64,000 nt of DNA. Origin: Cellulosimicrobium funkei (GTDB taxonomy: Bacteria > Actinomycetota > Actinomycetes > Actinomycetales > Cellulomonadaceae). Below are positions 32,266-41,070 of the stretch, in pieces. How positions within the stretch are numbered: the stretch's first letter is position 1; each line of letters opens with the position of its first letter. The DNA is taken from contig NZ_SOZH01000003.1 of NCBI RefSeq assembly GCF_004519295.1, positions 310,001-374,000 of the forward strand, read 5' to 3'. The notes under the pieces are model-generated. The model was not told the origin of the DNA and did no database searches. It saw only the letters and a list, made by a program, of their open reading frames with translations. The position numbers and the translations under genes are program-made.

Positions 32266-34482
32266 GTGACGGCGAGCCCCGGCGGGTTCTCCGTGCACCG
32301 CGACGCGTGGGGCGTCCCGCACGTGCGCGCCGCTGACGAGCTCGCGCTCGCGCGCGGCCAGGGCTACGTCACCGCGCTCGACCGCGGCTGGCAGATCGAG
32401 GTCGACCGGTGGCGCGCCGAGGGGCGGCTCGCCGAGCGCCTGGGCGAGCCGGGCCTCGCGTGGGACCGGTTCGCCCACCGCGTCCGCCTCGCCGACACCG
32501 CGCGCCGCGCCTACGCGGCGCTCGCGGACGACGACCGCGCCTGGGTCGACGCGTACACCGCGGGCGTGAACGACGGTCTCGAGCGCGGGCGCGACGTGCC
32601 CGAGATGCACGCCCTCGCCGACCCGGCCTGGCCCGGCGGGGGCGACCTGCCGCCGCACGAGCCGTGGCCCGCGTGGGCGCCGCTCGGCGTGTTCCTCGTC
32701 GCCCACGTCCTGTTCTCCGGCTTCCCGCACGTGCTGTGGCGCGACCACGTCGCGCGCACGCTCGGGGCCGCCGTCGCGCGGTCCCGGCCCGACGTTCCCC
32801 CCACCGCGGTGCTCGACCTGCTCGCCGTCGACGGCGGCCCCGGCTCGGGGTCGAACGCGTGGGCGCTCGCGGGCGCCCGCACGCGCGGCGGGGCGCCGCT
32901 GCTCGCGGGCGACCCGCACCGCCTCCTGGAGCTGCCGGGCGTCTACCAGCAGGTGCGCCTGGCGTGCGACGCGTACGACGTCGTCGGCCTCGCCTTCCCC
33001 GGTGTCCCGGGGGTCCCGCACTTCGGGCACGCGGGCGCGGCGGCGTGGGGCGTGACGAACGCGATGGCGCACCACGTGGACGTCGTGGCGGAGCGGCTGC
33101 ACCGCACCGCGGACGGCGGTGTCGTCGCGGAAGGGCCGGACGGTCCGGAGCCGGCGGACGTCGTCCACGCCACGGTTCGCGTGCGCGCGGTCGGCGGCCC
33201 GGTCGAGCACCGCGTGGAGACGATCGAGACGGCGCGTGGGGTGGTCGTCACGGGCGGCCCCGACGACCCGGGCCGGACGTTCGCGGTGCGCCTGCCCGCT
33301 CGCGTGGACGCCGACCTCGGGGTGGCCGCGTGGCGACGGCTCCTGCGGGCCGGGTCGGCGCGCGACGTGACGGACGCGTTCGCGACCTGGGTCGACCCGG
33401 TCGACCGCGTGCTGGCGGCGGACCGCGCGACCGTGCTGTCGGTGACGGCGGGGCGCGTGCCCCGCCGCGACCCGGCCGAGCGCGCGCTGCCCCTGCCGGG
33501 GTGGGCCGACGCCGGGCGCGCCCGCCCGTGGGTCGTGCCGCCCCCGCCCGTGGTCGTCGACGACGTCGCGGTCGACGCGAACGAGCGGCCCGCGCGGCCC
33601 GACCTCGACCTGGGCCGCACGTACGCCCCGCCGCACCGCGCTCGCCGGATCCGGGCGCTCCTCGCGGCCGCGGGCGACGACGCGACCGCGGCGGACCAGT
33701 CGCGCGTCCACGCGGACACGCTGCTCGGCGGCGCGGACGACCTGCTCGGGTGGCTCGACCGCGACGGTCGCGCCCCGGGCGCGGCCGGGGCCGATGACAG
33801 CACGACCGCGCGCCCCGACCCCGCGACATTCCGCGCGGCGGCACGGCTGCGCGCGTGGGACCGCCGCATGGACGCGGACAGCGCCGACGCGGCGCTCTTC
33901 GCGGCCTGGCGCGGCGCGCTCGTCGGCCGGGTCGCAGCGCACCCCGCGCTCGCGCCGCTGCACGCGCCCCACGGCCTCGACCCGGTCTTCGCGCCGTGGC
34001 TGTCGGTCACCGCGCGCGTCGCCGACGCGCTGCCCGCGCTCCTCGGCGCCGTGTGGCTCGGGATCGACGGCGCCGCGCTCGCGTGGGCCGCGCTCGCCGA
34101 CGTCGTGCGGGCGCGGGACGACGAGCCGGGCCCGGCGCCGGTGTGGGGCGACACCCACCGCGTGCTCGGGCTGCACGTCCTCCTCGACGTGCCGGGCGCT
34201 GCGGTCCCGCGCGTGCCGGACGTGCCGCTCGGGGGCGACACGGACACCGTGCGCTGCACCGCGAGCGTGCCGGGGGTCAGCGACGTGTGCGTGCGCGGGT
34301 CGGTCGCGCGCTGGGTGTGGGACCTCGCCGACCGGGACGCGAGCCGCTGGGGCGTGCCGTTCGGCGCGAGCGGCGACCTGCGCTCGCCCCACTTCGCCGA
34401 CCGGCTCGCCGCCTGGGCCGATGCCGAGACCGTGCCCGTCGTGACCGACTGGGCCCTGCTGCGCCACGAGGAGACCCGATGA
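32266..34482 (+). CDS. Penicillin amidase family N-acyl hydrolase
   Basis: 738-aa Ntn-hydrolase of the penicillin acylase family. SVHRDAWGVPHVRAADELAL opens the alpha part. Ser196 in GSGSNAWALAG is the predicted new N-terminal nucleophile of the beta chain after self-cleavage, and LLAGDPHR follows as usual. No signal peptide is visible, so it is probably cytoplasmic, unlike secreted acylases. The GTG at 32266 lies two bases after the desD stop and has GGGAGGG upstream. It is embedded in the siderophore operon and overlaps the next acyltransferase by four bases. Amidase and acyltransferase genes beside des clusters have been reported in Streptomyces as desG and desH (from memory). The role may be supply or removal of unusual acyl groups. 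Confidence 0.88.
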   Translation: MTASPGGFSVHRDAWGVPHVRAADELALARGQGYVTALDRGWQIEVDRWRAEGRLAERLGEPGLAWDRFAHRVRLADTARRAYAALADDDRAWVDAYTAGVNDGLERGRDVPEMHALADPAWPGGGDLPPHEPWPAWAPLGVFLVAHVLFSGFPHVLWRDHVARTLGAAVARSRPDVPPTAVLDLLAVDGGPGSGSNAWALAGARTRGGAPLLAGDPHRLLELPGVYQQVRLACDAYDVVGLAFPGVPGVPHFGHAGAAAWGVTNAMAHHVDVVAERLHRTADGGVVAEGPDGPEPADVVHATVRVRAVGGPVEHRVETIETARGVVVTGGPDDPGRTFAVRLPARVDADLGVAAWRRLLRAGSARDVTDAFATWVDPVDRVLAADRATVLSVTAGRVPRRDPAERALPLPGWADAGRARPWVVPPPPVVVDDVAVDANERPARPDLDLGRTYAPPHRARRIRALLAAAGDDATAADQSRVHADTLLGGADDLLGWLDRDGRAPGAAGADDSTTARPDPATFRAAARLRAWDRRMDADSADAALFAAWRGALVGRVAAHPALAPLHAPHGLDPVFAPWLSVTARVADALPALLGAVWLGIDGAALAWAALADVVRARDDEPGPAPVWGDTHRVLGLHVLLDVPGAAVPRVPDVPLGGDTDTVRCTASVPGVSDVCVRGSVARWVWDLADRDASRWGVPFGASGDLRSPHFADRLAAWADAETVPVVTDWALLRHEETR

Positions 34483-35114
34483 CCACGACCGACCCGCCCG
34501 CCCCCGGCCGCCTGCGCACCGGCGCGCCCGGGGAGCTGCTCCTCACGCACCGCGCGCCGGGCGGAGGGCGCCTGACGCTCCGCACCCTCGACCCGGACGC
34601 GGACCTCGACGTGCTGCACGCCTGGGTGACCCGGCCGTGGGCACGGTTCTGGGGACTCGGGGACCTGTCCCGGACGGAGCTGCGCGACCTGTACGCCTAC
34701 GTCGGCTCGTTGCCGACGCACCACGCGTTCCTCGTGCGGTGGGACGACGCCCCGGTCGCGCTCCTGCAGACGTACGAGCCGGAGCACGACCCCGTCGGGG
34801 AGGCGTACGCGGTGGCGCCGGGCGACGTCGGGCTGCACTTCCTGCTCGGCGGGCGCGGTCCGCGCGGGGCGGACCTGTGGGCCGCCGTCGGTCCGCTGGT
34901 CGTCGCGTTCTGCCTCGCCGACCCGCGGGTGGACCGGATCGTCGTCGAGCCGGACGCGGCGAACGAGCGGGCGCACGCCCGGATGCGGGCCCTCGGCTTC
35001 GAGGTGGCGGAGCGGGTGCGCGTGGGGGAGAAGGACGCGCTCCTCGCGTTCCTGCCGCGCGACCGCGCGCGCGACCTGCTCGACCGGGCGGAGAAGGCGG
35101 CGGCGCGGGGGTGA
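34479..35114 (+). CDS. GNAT-type siderophore acyltransferase (DesC paralogue)
   Basis: 211-aa protein with the IucB/RhbD-type acyltransferase pattern: LHAWVTRPWARFWGLGDLSR, LLQTYEPEHDPV, and VVEPDAANERAHARMRALGF. It resembles the N-terminal DesC domain of the fused protein in the same operon, so the locus has two acyltransferases. It overlaps the amidase stop by four bases (ATGA). A second acyltransferase would allow acylation of the free amine end of linear desferrioxamine or use of different acyl-CoA donors (inference). A hairpin terminator follows. Confidence 0.85.
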   Translation: MTTTDPPAPGRLRTGAPGELLLTHRAPGGGRLTLRTLDPDADLDVLHAWVTRPWARFWGLGDLSRTELRDLYAYVGSLPTHHAFLVRWDDAPVALLQTYEPEHDPVGEAYAVAPGDVGLHFLLGGRGPRGADLWAAVGPLVVAFCLADPRVDRIVVEPDAANERAHARMRALGFEVAERVRVGEKDALLAFLPRDRARDLLDRAEKAAARG

Positions 35115-35120
35115 CCGGCT

Positions 35121-35142
35121 GCGCCGCCGAGCGCGGTGGCGC
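35121..35142. terminator. Hairpin after the siderophore operon
   Basis: Nine-base arms GCGCCGCCG and CGGTGGCGC (one G-U wobble) with loop AGCG, six bases after the operon's last stop. Further GGTGGCGC repeats follow. Confidence 0.5.
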
Positions 35143-35180
35143 GGTCCCCGCGCGCGGTGGCGCGGCGGCCGGGCGTCGGG

Positions 35181-35687
35181 TCAGCCGCCGGTGAAGGGGG
35201 CGATCGTCAGCGGAGTCGCGAGCGCCTCGCACGCGTCGCCGAGGTCTGCCTGGGCCTGCGACCACTCCGGGGAGCCCACGCCGGTCGACTCGGCGAACGT
35301 CCCGACCGCGACGGCCGGCGCGGCCGCCTGGAGGTCGCCGACCGCCGTCTGCACGGCGCTGTCCCCGCCGGACGGCAGGCGGCCGAGCACGCGGGTGGCG
35401 AGCCTGTACCAGCCGTCCCGCTCCTGCTCCGCCATGCGGCCGTCGGCGAGGCCGAGGTCGGCGTTCTCCACGATCGTCATGACGTCGCTGTAGGCGACGC
35501 AGGTCGCGGCGTCGTCCGGGGCACCGTCCTGCGCCGGGGCATCCGTGGCGGGCGACGGCGCAGCGCTGCTCGCCGCCTCCGGTTCCTCGGTTCCGTCCGC
35601 CGGGCCCGCACCGCCGGACCCGCACCCGACCAGGACCGCCGTGCTCAGCACCACGGCCGCTGCCGCCACCCACCCTCGCGCTCGCAT
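35181..35687 (-). CDS. Hypothetical lipoprotein
   Basis: 168-aa predicted lipoprotein. The signal is MRARGWVAAAAVVLSTAVLV with lipobox LVGC, Cys22. A Pro/Ala/Ser/Asp-rich linker (~25-60) leads to a small alpha-helical domain with two Cys (ATCVAYSDVMTIVENADLGL, ADLGDACEALA) that may form a disulphide. I do not recognise the family. The ATG at 35687 is set by TAGCAT six bases upstream. It converges on the siderophore operon, but nothing in the sequence ties it to iron. Confidence 0.75.
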   Translation of the reverse strand: MRARGWVAAAAVVLSTAVLVGCGSGGAGPADGTEEPEAASSAAPSPATDAPAQDGAPDDAATCVAYSDVMTIVENADLGLADGRMAEQERDGWYRLATRVLGRLPSGGDSAVQTAVGDLQAAAPAVAVGTFAESTGVGSPEWSQAQADLGDACEALATPLTIAPFTGG

Positions 35688-35693
35688 CCGCGC

Positions 35694-35699
35694 ATGCTA
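35694..35699 (-). promoter_or_regulatory. -10 box TAGCAT, leaderless lipoprotein gene
   Basis: TAGCAT on the minus strand ends six bases before the ATG at 35687; no ribosome-binding site. Confidence 0.6.
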
Positions 35700-35741
35700 C
35701 CGGTGCGGGGACCGCGCACGACGACGGGCGGCGACCCGGGG

Positions 35742-36104
35742 TCACCGAGGAGCGGCGACCGCGTGACCGGCGTCGCGCAGCACCCGGGTGGCCTGCTCGA
35801 GCCGCACCTCCGGGACCAGCACGAGGTCCGCGTGGAACGTGGACGCGACGAACACCGGCACGCCCGCCTCGCCCAGCGGCCCGACGACGGACGCGAGCAC
35901 GCCCGTCGTCTCCAGCCCGTGCGCCGAGCCGTAGAAGCCCGCCCACCGCTCGGCGTCGTCGAACGGCGAGGCGTGCCGTACGACCGTGAGCCCTTCGGGG
36001 GCGCGCACGAGCGCGACCCACTCGTCGTCCTCGGGGAACGTGGCGCCCGGGACGTGGCCGAGCAGGAAGCGGTCGGGGACGACGTGCAGGTCGAGCGAGG
36101 TCAT
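35742..36104 (-). CDS. ACT domain-like protein
   Basis: 120-aa protein with an ACT/CASTOR-like pattern: LDLHVVPDRFLLGHVPG, EWVALVRAPEGLTVVRHASP, then TTGVLASVVGPLGEAGVPVF and a C-terminal VRLEQATRVLRDAGH. Proteins of this type are small ligand-binding modules, usually for amino acids. The ATG at 36104 lies six bases after TACCGT, so it is probably leaderless; an upstream in-frame start at 36131 would precede the promoter. Confidence 0.75.
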   Translation of the reverse strand: MTSLDLHVVPDRFLLGHVPGATFPEDDEWVALVRAPEGLTVVRHASPFDDAERWAGFYGSAHGLETTGVLASVVGPLGEAGVPVFVASTFHADLVLVPEVRLEQATRVLRDAGHAVAAPR

Positions 36105-36110
36105 GGCCGC

Positions 36111-36116
36111 ACGGTA
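36111..36116 (-). promoter_or_regulatory. -10 box TACCGT, leaderless ACT-like gene
   Basis: TACCGT on the minus strand ends six bases before the ATG at 36104; no ribosome-binding site. Confidence 0.6.
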
Positions 36117-36210
36117 GCGGTGGGCGCCCACACCGGGGCGTGGCGAGACGACGGGCTGCTCGCCGGACGAGGGCGGCGGGCGGGTACCGCGACCGGCACG
36201 GAGCCGCCCG

Positions 36211-37341
36211 TCAGCGGGCCAGGCGCTCCACGACCGCCCCGTACAGCCACGGCGCGGCGCTCGCGGCGGGCACGATCGCGCGGCGGGCGGGGCTGCCCGC
36301 CCAGGCGAGCAGGCCGGAGGTGAGGACGCGGTAGTCGCGCGTGGCGCGGGACCAGGCGCGCTCGTACCCGGCCGGGTCGTCGAGGTGGCGCACGGCGGCC
36401 TCGGCCTGGGCGAGCCCGACGCGCACGCCCTCGCCGGTGAGCGCGTCGACGTACCCGGACGCGTCGCCCACGAGGCGCACGTGCCCGGCGGTGCGGCGTC
36501 GGGCGCGCTGGCGCAGCGGCCCCGCGCCGCGGACGCGCCCGAGCACGGGGGCGTCGCGCACGCGGTCCGCGAGCTCGCCGAACGCGTCGAGCCCGTGGTG
36601 CGCGTCCTGCGGTGTGCCGCGGGTGCCGTCGCGGTGGGTGAGGACGGCGACGCCGACGACGTCGGGCGCGACCGGGGTGACGTACGCCTCGGCGTCCGGT
36701 GCCCAGTGCACCTCGACGAGGTCGCTCCACGGGGCGAGCCGGTAGTGGGTGCGCAGGCCGAACCGGGCGCGCCCGTGCGGCGGGGCGTCGAGGCCGGTCA
36801 GACGGCGCACGGTGGAGTGCAGCCCGTCGCAGCCGAGCACGCGGGCGGCCCGCACGACCTCGTCCGCGCCGCCGTCCGGCCCGGGTGCCTCTCCGGCGGG
36901 TGCTCGCGCCGCGCCGAGCACGACGTCGACCCCGCGGGCGTCCTGGCGCAGGGTCCGGAGCGTGGCGTGCTCGATCGTGACGCCCTCGGCGAGCGCTCGC
37001 TCGCGCAGGGCGGCGTGCAGCGCCGTGCGCCGGACGCCGCGGCCCGGGCCGGCGGCGAACGGGTGGTCGGCGTGGCGGGTGGCGTCGCGGTAGCTGATGC
37101 CGGCGAGCGGGTGGCCCGGCGGGTCGACGCCGAGGGCGAGGACCGCGGCGAGCGCGCCGGGGAGCAGCCCCTCGCCGCACGCCTTGTCGATGACGCCCGC
37201 GCGGCGGTCGACCACGAGGACGTCGTGCCCGGCGCGGCGGGCGTGCAGGGCGGCGGCGAGCCCGACGGGCCCGCCGCCGACGACCAGCACGTCGACGTCG
37301 CGGTCGGTCGTGCGGCGGTCGGTCGACCGGGGAGGGGTCAC
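36211..37341 (-). CDS. FAD-dependent oxidoreductase of a type III PKS cluster
   Basis: 376-aa flavoprotein of the group that includes geranylgeranyl reductases and aromatic hydroxylases. FAD site VDVLVVGGGPVGLAAALHAR (~17-36). KACGEGLLPGALAAVLALG is the CG-type motif typical of geranylgeranyl-reductase-like members, and GHVRLVGDASGYVDALTGEG is the second FAD motif. Two roles fit the cluster: hydroxylation of a resorcinol ring to a hydroquinone (as SrsC) or reduction of a prenyl chain. Start is GTG at 37341, overlapping the methyltransferase stop by four bases. It is the last gene of the PKS-methyltransferase-flavoprotein operon. Confidence 0.85.
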   Translation of the reverse strand: MTPPRSTDRRTTDRDVDVLVVGGGPVGLAAALHARRAGHDVLVVDRRAGVIDKACGEGLLPGALAAVLALGVDPPGHPLAGISYRDATRHADHPFAAGPGRGVRRTALHAALRERALAEGVTIEHATLRTLRQDARGVDVVLGAARAPAGEAPGPDGGADEVVRAARVLGCDGLHSTVRRLTGLDAPPHGRARFGLRTHYRLAPWSDLVEVHWAPDAEAYVTPVAPDVVGVAVLTHRDGTRGTPQDAHHGLDAFGELADRVRDAPVLGRVRGAGPLRQRARRRTAGHVRLVGDASGYVDALTGEGVRVGLAQAEAAVRHLDDPAGYERAWSRATRDYRVLTSGLLAWAGSPARRAIVPAASAAPWLYGAVVERLAR

Positions 37342-37889
37342 GGCACCGCCGGGTGCGCGGCGGCGCCGCCCGCGGTCGCGCGGGCGAGGGCGCGCTCCTC
37401 GGCAGGGATGCGGAAGCGGGCGAGCAGCACGGCGTTGAGCAGCGTGAACGCGACGGCCGTGATCCAGCACGAGTGCACGAGCGGCAGCGCGACGCCCTCG
37501 ACCACGACGGCGACGTAGTTGGGGTGGCGCAGCCACCGGTAGGGGCCGCGTGCGACGAGCGGCAGGCCCGGCACGACGATGACGCGCGTGTTCCACCGCG
37601 GCCCGAGGGTCGCGATGCACCACCAGCGCAGGCCCTGGCTCGCGAGCACGAGGACGAGCATGGGCCAGCCGAGCCACGGCAGGAACGGGCGGTCGGCGAG
37701 CCACGCCTCGGCCACGCACGCGAGCAGCAGACCCGTGTGCAGGGCGACCATCGCGGGGAAGTGGCCGCGGCCCGACTCGACGCCGCCCCGGGCGAACGAC
37801 CAGCGGGCGTTGCGGGCCGAGACGACGAGCTCGGCGAGCCGTTCGACGGCGGTGGCGCCGACGAGCACCACGTACCAGGCGAGGCTCAT
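37338..37889 (-). CDS. Isoprenylcysteine carboxyl methyltransferase-like protein
   Basis: 183-aa membrane methyltransferase of the ICMT/phospholipid-methyltransferase fold, with about four or five transmembrane segments. The C-terminal RGPYRWLRHPNYVAVVVEGV is the conserved SAM-binding segment (RHPxY). In phenolic lipid clusters such proteins (SrsB type) O-methylate alkylresorcinols. It has an ATGA overlap with the PKS upstream and a GTGA overlap with the flavoprotein downstream, so translation of all three is coupled. Confidence 0.88.
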   Translation of the reverse strand: MSLAWYVVLVGATAVERLAELVVSARNARWSFARGGVESGRGHFPAMVALHTGLLLACVAEAWLADRPFLPWLGWPMLVLVLASQGLRWWCIATLGPRWNTRVIVVPGLPLVARGPYRWLRHPNYVAVVVEGVALPLVHSCWITAVAFTLLNAVLLARFRIPAEERALARATAGGAAAHPAVP

Positions 37890-39070
37890 CCGTGGACCTC
37901 CTCGTCCGGGGCGGGCGCGTGCCCGGCAGCGTGACCGGCCTGTCGCGCGGGCGCCCGGCGCGGGCCGCGGCCGTCGAGCCGCAGCAGGACGAGCTCGGTG
38001 CTCACCCCGGGGCCGAACGCCATGAGGACGGCCGGCGTGCCGGGTGGCACGTCCGTGCGGGCCAGGGTCGCGCCGAGCACGTGCAGCACGGACGCCGACG
38101 ACAGGTTCCCCACGTCGCGCAGGGACGCCCGGCTGAGCGCGAGGTCCTCCTCGGCGAGTCCCAGGGTGTCGCGGACGGCGTCCAGGACGCGAGGGCCGCC
38201 CGCGTGCACGACCCACGCCCCGACGTCGGCCGGTTCGAGGTCGTGCTCGGCGAGCAGCGCCTTGACGTCGCCCAGCAGGTGCGCACCGATGAGCTCGGGC
38301 AGGCGTGCCGACAGCACGATCTCGAACCCCGTGTCGCCGACGCGCCACCCCAGGTCGCCCGTCGTGCCCGCGTGCAGGTGCGAGCGCGAGTCGACGACGC
38401 GCACGCCCCGGGCGTGCACGCCCGCGCCCGCCCGCCCGTACGGGCCCGGGCGGCGGGCGAGGCGGTGCTCGTCCCCGACGAGGACGGCCGCCCCCGCGCC
38501 GTCGCCGAACAGTCCCGACGCCACGAGGTTCGCCGTCGACGGGTCGGTGCGCTGCAGCGTCAGGGAGCACAGCTCGACGGCGACGAGGAGCGCGACGTCC
38601 CGCGGGCGCCCTCGCAGCAGGTCGTCCGCCCGCGCCAGGCCCGCCGCGCCGCCGGCGCAGCCCCACCCGAACGACGGCGTGCGGCGCACGTCCGGTCGCA
38701 GGCCCAGCCGGGCCGCGACGAGCACGTCGAGCGTCGGCGCGCCCACGCCCGTGACCGTGGTGAGGACCACGTGGTCGACCTCGTCCGGGCGCAGGCCCGC
38801 GTCGTCGAGCGCCGCGCGGCACGCCTGCTCCGCGAGGTCGGTCCCGAGCGCGAGGAAGGCGTCGTTGGCGGAGCCGAACGACAGCCCGCCGTAGTCCTCC
38901 AGGGGCAGCGCGAGATGACGGGTCTCGACGCCCGCGTGGGCGTGCAGCCGGCGCGTGAGCGCACGGCGGACCGGGTCGTCGGTGAGCAGCTCGCTCGTGA
39001 CCCGGGAGATCTCGTCCTGGCGGTACGCATGCGCGGGAAGCGAGGTCCCGACGGCGACGACGCGCGACAT
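37886..39070 (-). CDS. Type III polyketide synthase
   Basis: 394-aa chalcone-synthase-fold enzyme. The catalytic triad is Cys138 (SFGWGCAGGAAGLARA), His289 (WVVHAGGPR) and Asn322 (DVGNLSSAS); GLFGDGAGAAVLVG is the usual core motif. Type III PKSs extend acyl-CoA starters with malonyl-CoA to form alkylresorcinols or alkylpyrones. With the ICMT-like methyltransferase, flavoprotein and divergent UbiA prenyltransferase, the set resembles the agq cluster of Actinoplanes missouriensis (prenylated methoxyhydroquinones) and the srs operon of Streptomyces griseus. The C-terminal ~25 residues are Ala/Pro/His-rich. The ATG at 39070 puts the first conserved strand at the N terminus. Confidence 0.9.
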   Translation of the reverse strand: MSRVVAVGTSLPAHAYRQDEISRVTSELLTDDPVRRALTRRLHAHAGVETRHLALPLEDYGGLSFGSANDAFLALGTDLAEQACRAALDDAGLRPDEVDHVVLTTVTGVGAPTLDVLVAARLGLRPDVRRTPSFGWGCAGGAAGLARADDLLRGRPRDVALLVAVELCSLTLQRTDPSTANLVASGLFGDGAGAAVLVGDEHRLARRPGPYGRAGAGVHARGVRVVDSRSHLHAGTTGDLGWRVGDTGFEIVLSARLPELIGAHLLGDVKALLAEHDLEPADVGAWVVHAGGPRVLDAVRDTLGLAEEDLALSRASLRDVGNLSSASVLHVLGATLARTDVPPGTPAVLMAFGPGVSTELVLLRLDGRGPRRAPARQAGHAAGHAPAPDEEVHG

Positions 39071-39166
39071 GCCCGCATCGTCCCACCGGCCCGGTCCGCC
39101 CGCGCGGGGGGAGGCGTGCGCCGCGACGACCGGCCCGGGCGCCGGGCGCGCGGGCCGGGGGCGGGC

Positions 39167-39172
39167 TAGGTT
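39167..39172 (+). promoter_or_regulatory. -10 box TAGGTT, leaderless UbiA gene
   Basis: TAGGTT ends six bases before the ATG at 39179, with no ribosome-binding site. Confidence 0.65.
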
Positions 39173-39178
39173 GCCGCC

Positions 39179-40033
39179 ATGGTGACCGGTCGCTCGCGAG
39201 GGCTCGTGCGCGGCCTCGTGGTCGCGAGCCACTTCCCGCCCACCGTGATGGTCACCGCGTTCGCCCTCGCGCTCTCCGCGGGCATCGGTGCGGGCGCCCG
39301 CACGACGACGCTCGTCGCGCTCGCCGTCCTCACCGGCCAGCTCTCCGTCGGCTGGTCCAACGACTGGCTCGACGCGCGCCGCGACGTCGCCGTCGGTCGC
39401 GCCGACAAGCCCGTGGTCACTGGCCTCGTCACGGCGGCCACCCTGCGTGCCGCGGCGCTCGTGGCGCTCGGCGCGTGCGTCGTGCTGTCCCTCGCGACCG
39501 GGCTGCTGCCCGGGGTGGTGCACGTCGTCACCGTCGGGGTCGCGTGGTCGTACAACGCGCTGCTCAAGGCCACGTGGTGGTCCTGGGCCCCGTACGCCGT
39601 CTCCTTCGGGCTGCTCGCCGTGTTCGTCGTGCTCGCCGCCCCCGGGGAGGGTCGCCCCGCCCCGTGGGCCGTCGCGGCCGCCGCGCTGCTCGGCGTCGGC
39701 GCGCACGTCGCGAACACGCTGCCCGACCTCGAGGACGACGCCGCCACGGGCGTGCGCGGCCTGCCGCACCGGCTCGGGCGCCGCGCGAGCTCCATTCTCG
39801 CGCCCGTGCTGCTCGCCGCGGCGTCCGCGCTCGTCGTGCTCGCACCGCCCACGCCCCCCGGCCCCGTGACGTGGGCCCTGGGCGCCGTCGCCGTCGCGCT
39901 CGCCCTCGCCGCCGGCGTCGTCGGGGTCGTGCGCCCGCGCAGCCGCGCCCCGTTCGCGCTCTCCATGGCCGTCGCGGGCGTGTGCGTCGTGCTGCTCGTC
40001 CTCGCGGCGCTCGCCGTCGTCGTGCCCGGCTGA
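39179..40033 (+). CDS. UbiA family prenyltransferase
   Basis: 284-aa membrane prenyltransferase with about eight helices. The two Asp-rich diphosphate/Mg motifs are NDWLDARRDVAVGRADKP and DLEDDAATG. UbiA enzymes attach a polyprenyl chain to an aromatic ring. It is divergent from the type III PKS operon across 108 bases, so the likely acceptor is the alkylresorcinol or hydroquinone product (inference); menaquinone or heme synthesis is less likely without those genes nearby. The leaderless promoter fixes the ATG at 39179. Confidence 0.88.
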   Translation: MVTGRSRGLVRGLVVASHFPPTVMVTAFALALSAGIGAGARTTTLVALAVLTGQLSVGWSNDWLDARRDVAVGRADKPVVTGLVTAATLRAAALVALGACVVLSLATGLLPGVVHVVTVGVAWSYNALLKATWWSWAPYAVSFGLLAVFVVLAAPGEGRPAPWAVAAAALLGVGAHVANTLPDLEDDAATGVRGLPHRLGRRASSILAPVLLAAASALVVLAPPTPPGPVTWALGAVAVALALAAGVVGVVRPRSRAPFALSMAVAGVCVVLLVLAALAVVVPG

Positions 40034-40052
40034 CGGTCAGCCCGCATGACGG

Positions 40053-40976
40053 TCAGCCGGCCGCGCGCACCAGACCCTCGACCACGGCCGCCGCACCCGG
40101 GGACCGACGCTCCCCGTACGTGACCACGAGCACGCGCCGCGCCGCCCCCGGCAGCGCCCGCACCGTCACCCGCGGGTCCCGGTGCGCCCGCAGCGCCAGC
40201 GCGGGCAGCAGCGACACCCCCACGCCCGACGCCACGAGCGCCTGCACCGCGACGTAGTCGTCCGTCTCGAACGCGACGCGCGGCGTGAACCCCGCCCGCT
40301 CGCACCGGCCCACCAGGTCCGCCCGGCACCGCTCGCAGCCCGCGATCCACGCCGCGTCCGCGAGCGGCGCGAGGTCCACCTCCCCTGACGACGCCGCGGC
40401 CTCGTCCGTGGCGGAGTCCCTCCCGGGGTCCGTCCCCGGCTGCGGACCGGACCCCGCCCGCACGAGGAACAGCTCCTCCGCGAGCACCGGCACCGCGCGC
40501 AGCCCCTCCACGTCCAGCGGCGACCGGTCGTGCTCGAACACCAGCGCCACGTCCACCGCACCGCGCCGCAGCGCGTCCAGAGCCTCCGGCGGCTCCGCCT
40601 CCACGAGCCCCACGCCCAGCCCCGGGTGCTCGCGCGCCAGGCGACCCACGACGTCGGGCACCAGCGTCGCCAGCGCCGACGGGAACGCCGCCAGGCGCAC
40701 CCGACCCGCCGACAACGACACCAGGGCGTCCAGCTCCTCGCGCGCCGCGCCCACGCGCCCCAGGATCTCGTCCGCCCGCGCCGCGAGCAGCCGACCCGCC
40801 GCCGTCAGCCGCACGCCCCGGCCGTGCCGCTCCGTCAGCGGCACCCCCACCTCCGCCTCCAGGCGCGCCAGATGATGGCTCACCGACGGCTGCGCATAGT
40901 GCAGCGCACGCGCCGCTCCCGTCACCGAGCCCTCGCGCGCCACCGCCGCCAGCACCCGCAACCGCGTCAGGTCCAC
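40053..40976 (-). CDS. LysR family transcriptional regulator
   Basis: 307-aa LysR regulator: HTH at ~1-60 (VDLTRLRVLAAVAREGSVTG, then QPSVSHHLARLEAEVGVPLT) and an effector-binding domain from ~88 (RVRLAAFPSALATLVPDVVG). I chose GTG at 40976 since AGGAGGG lies 8 bases upstream; a GTG at 40982 is too close to it. An insert rich in Pro/Gly/Asp/Ser (~185-205) lies in the effector domain, followed by a CxxC pair (AGCERCRADL). It is divergent from a PLP-dependent dehydratase, its probable target. The plus strand is C-rich through this gene and beyond. Confidence 0.88.
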   Translation of the reverse strand: MDLTRLRVLAAVAREGSVTGAARALHYAQPSVSHHLARLEAEVGVPLTERHGRGVRLTAAGRLLAARADEILGRVGAAREELDALVSLSAGRVRLAAFPSALATLVPDVVGRLAREHPGLGVGLVEAEPPEALDALRRGAVDVALVFEHDRSPLDVEGLRAVPVLAEELFLVRAGSGPQPGTDPGRDSATDEAAASSGEVDLAPLADAAWIAGCERCRADLVGRCERAGFTPRVAFETDDYVAVQALVASGVGVSLLPALALRAHRDPRVTVRALPGAARRVLVVTYGERRSPGAAAVVEGLVRAAG

Positions 40977-41070
40977 GTCCACACCCTCCTGCGCGAAGCA
41001 TAGATCCCGTCGATCAGTCGCCACAGAACAGGCATTGGACCGATGAGACGCCTCGCGGCACCGTGGACCC

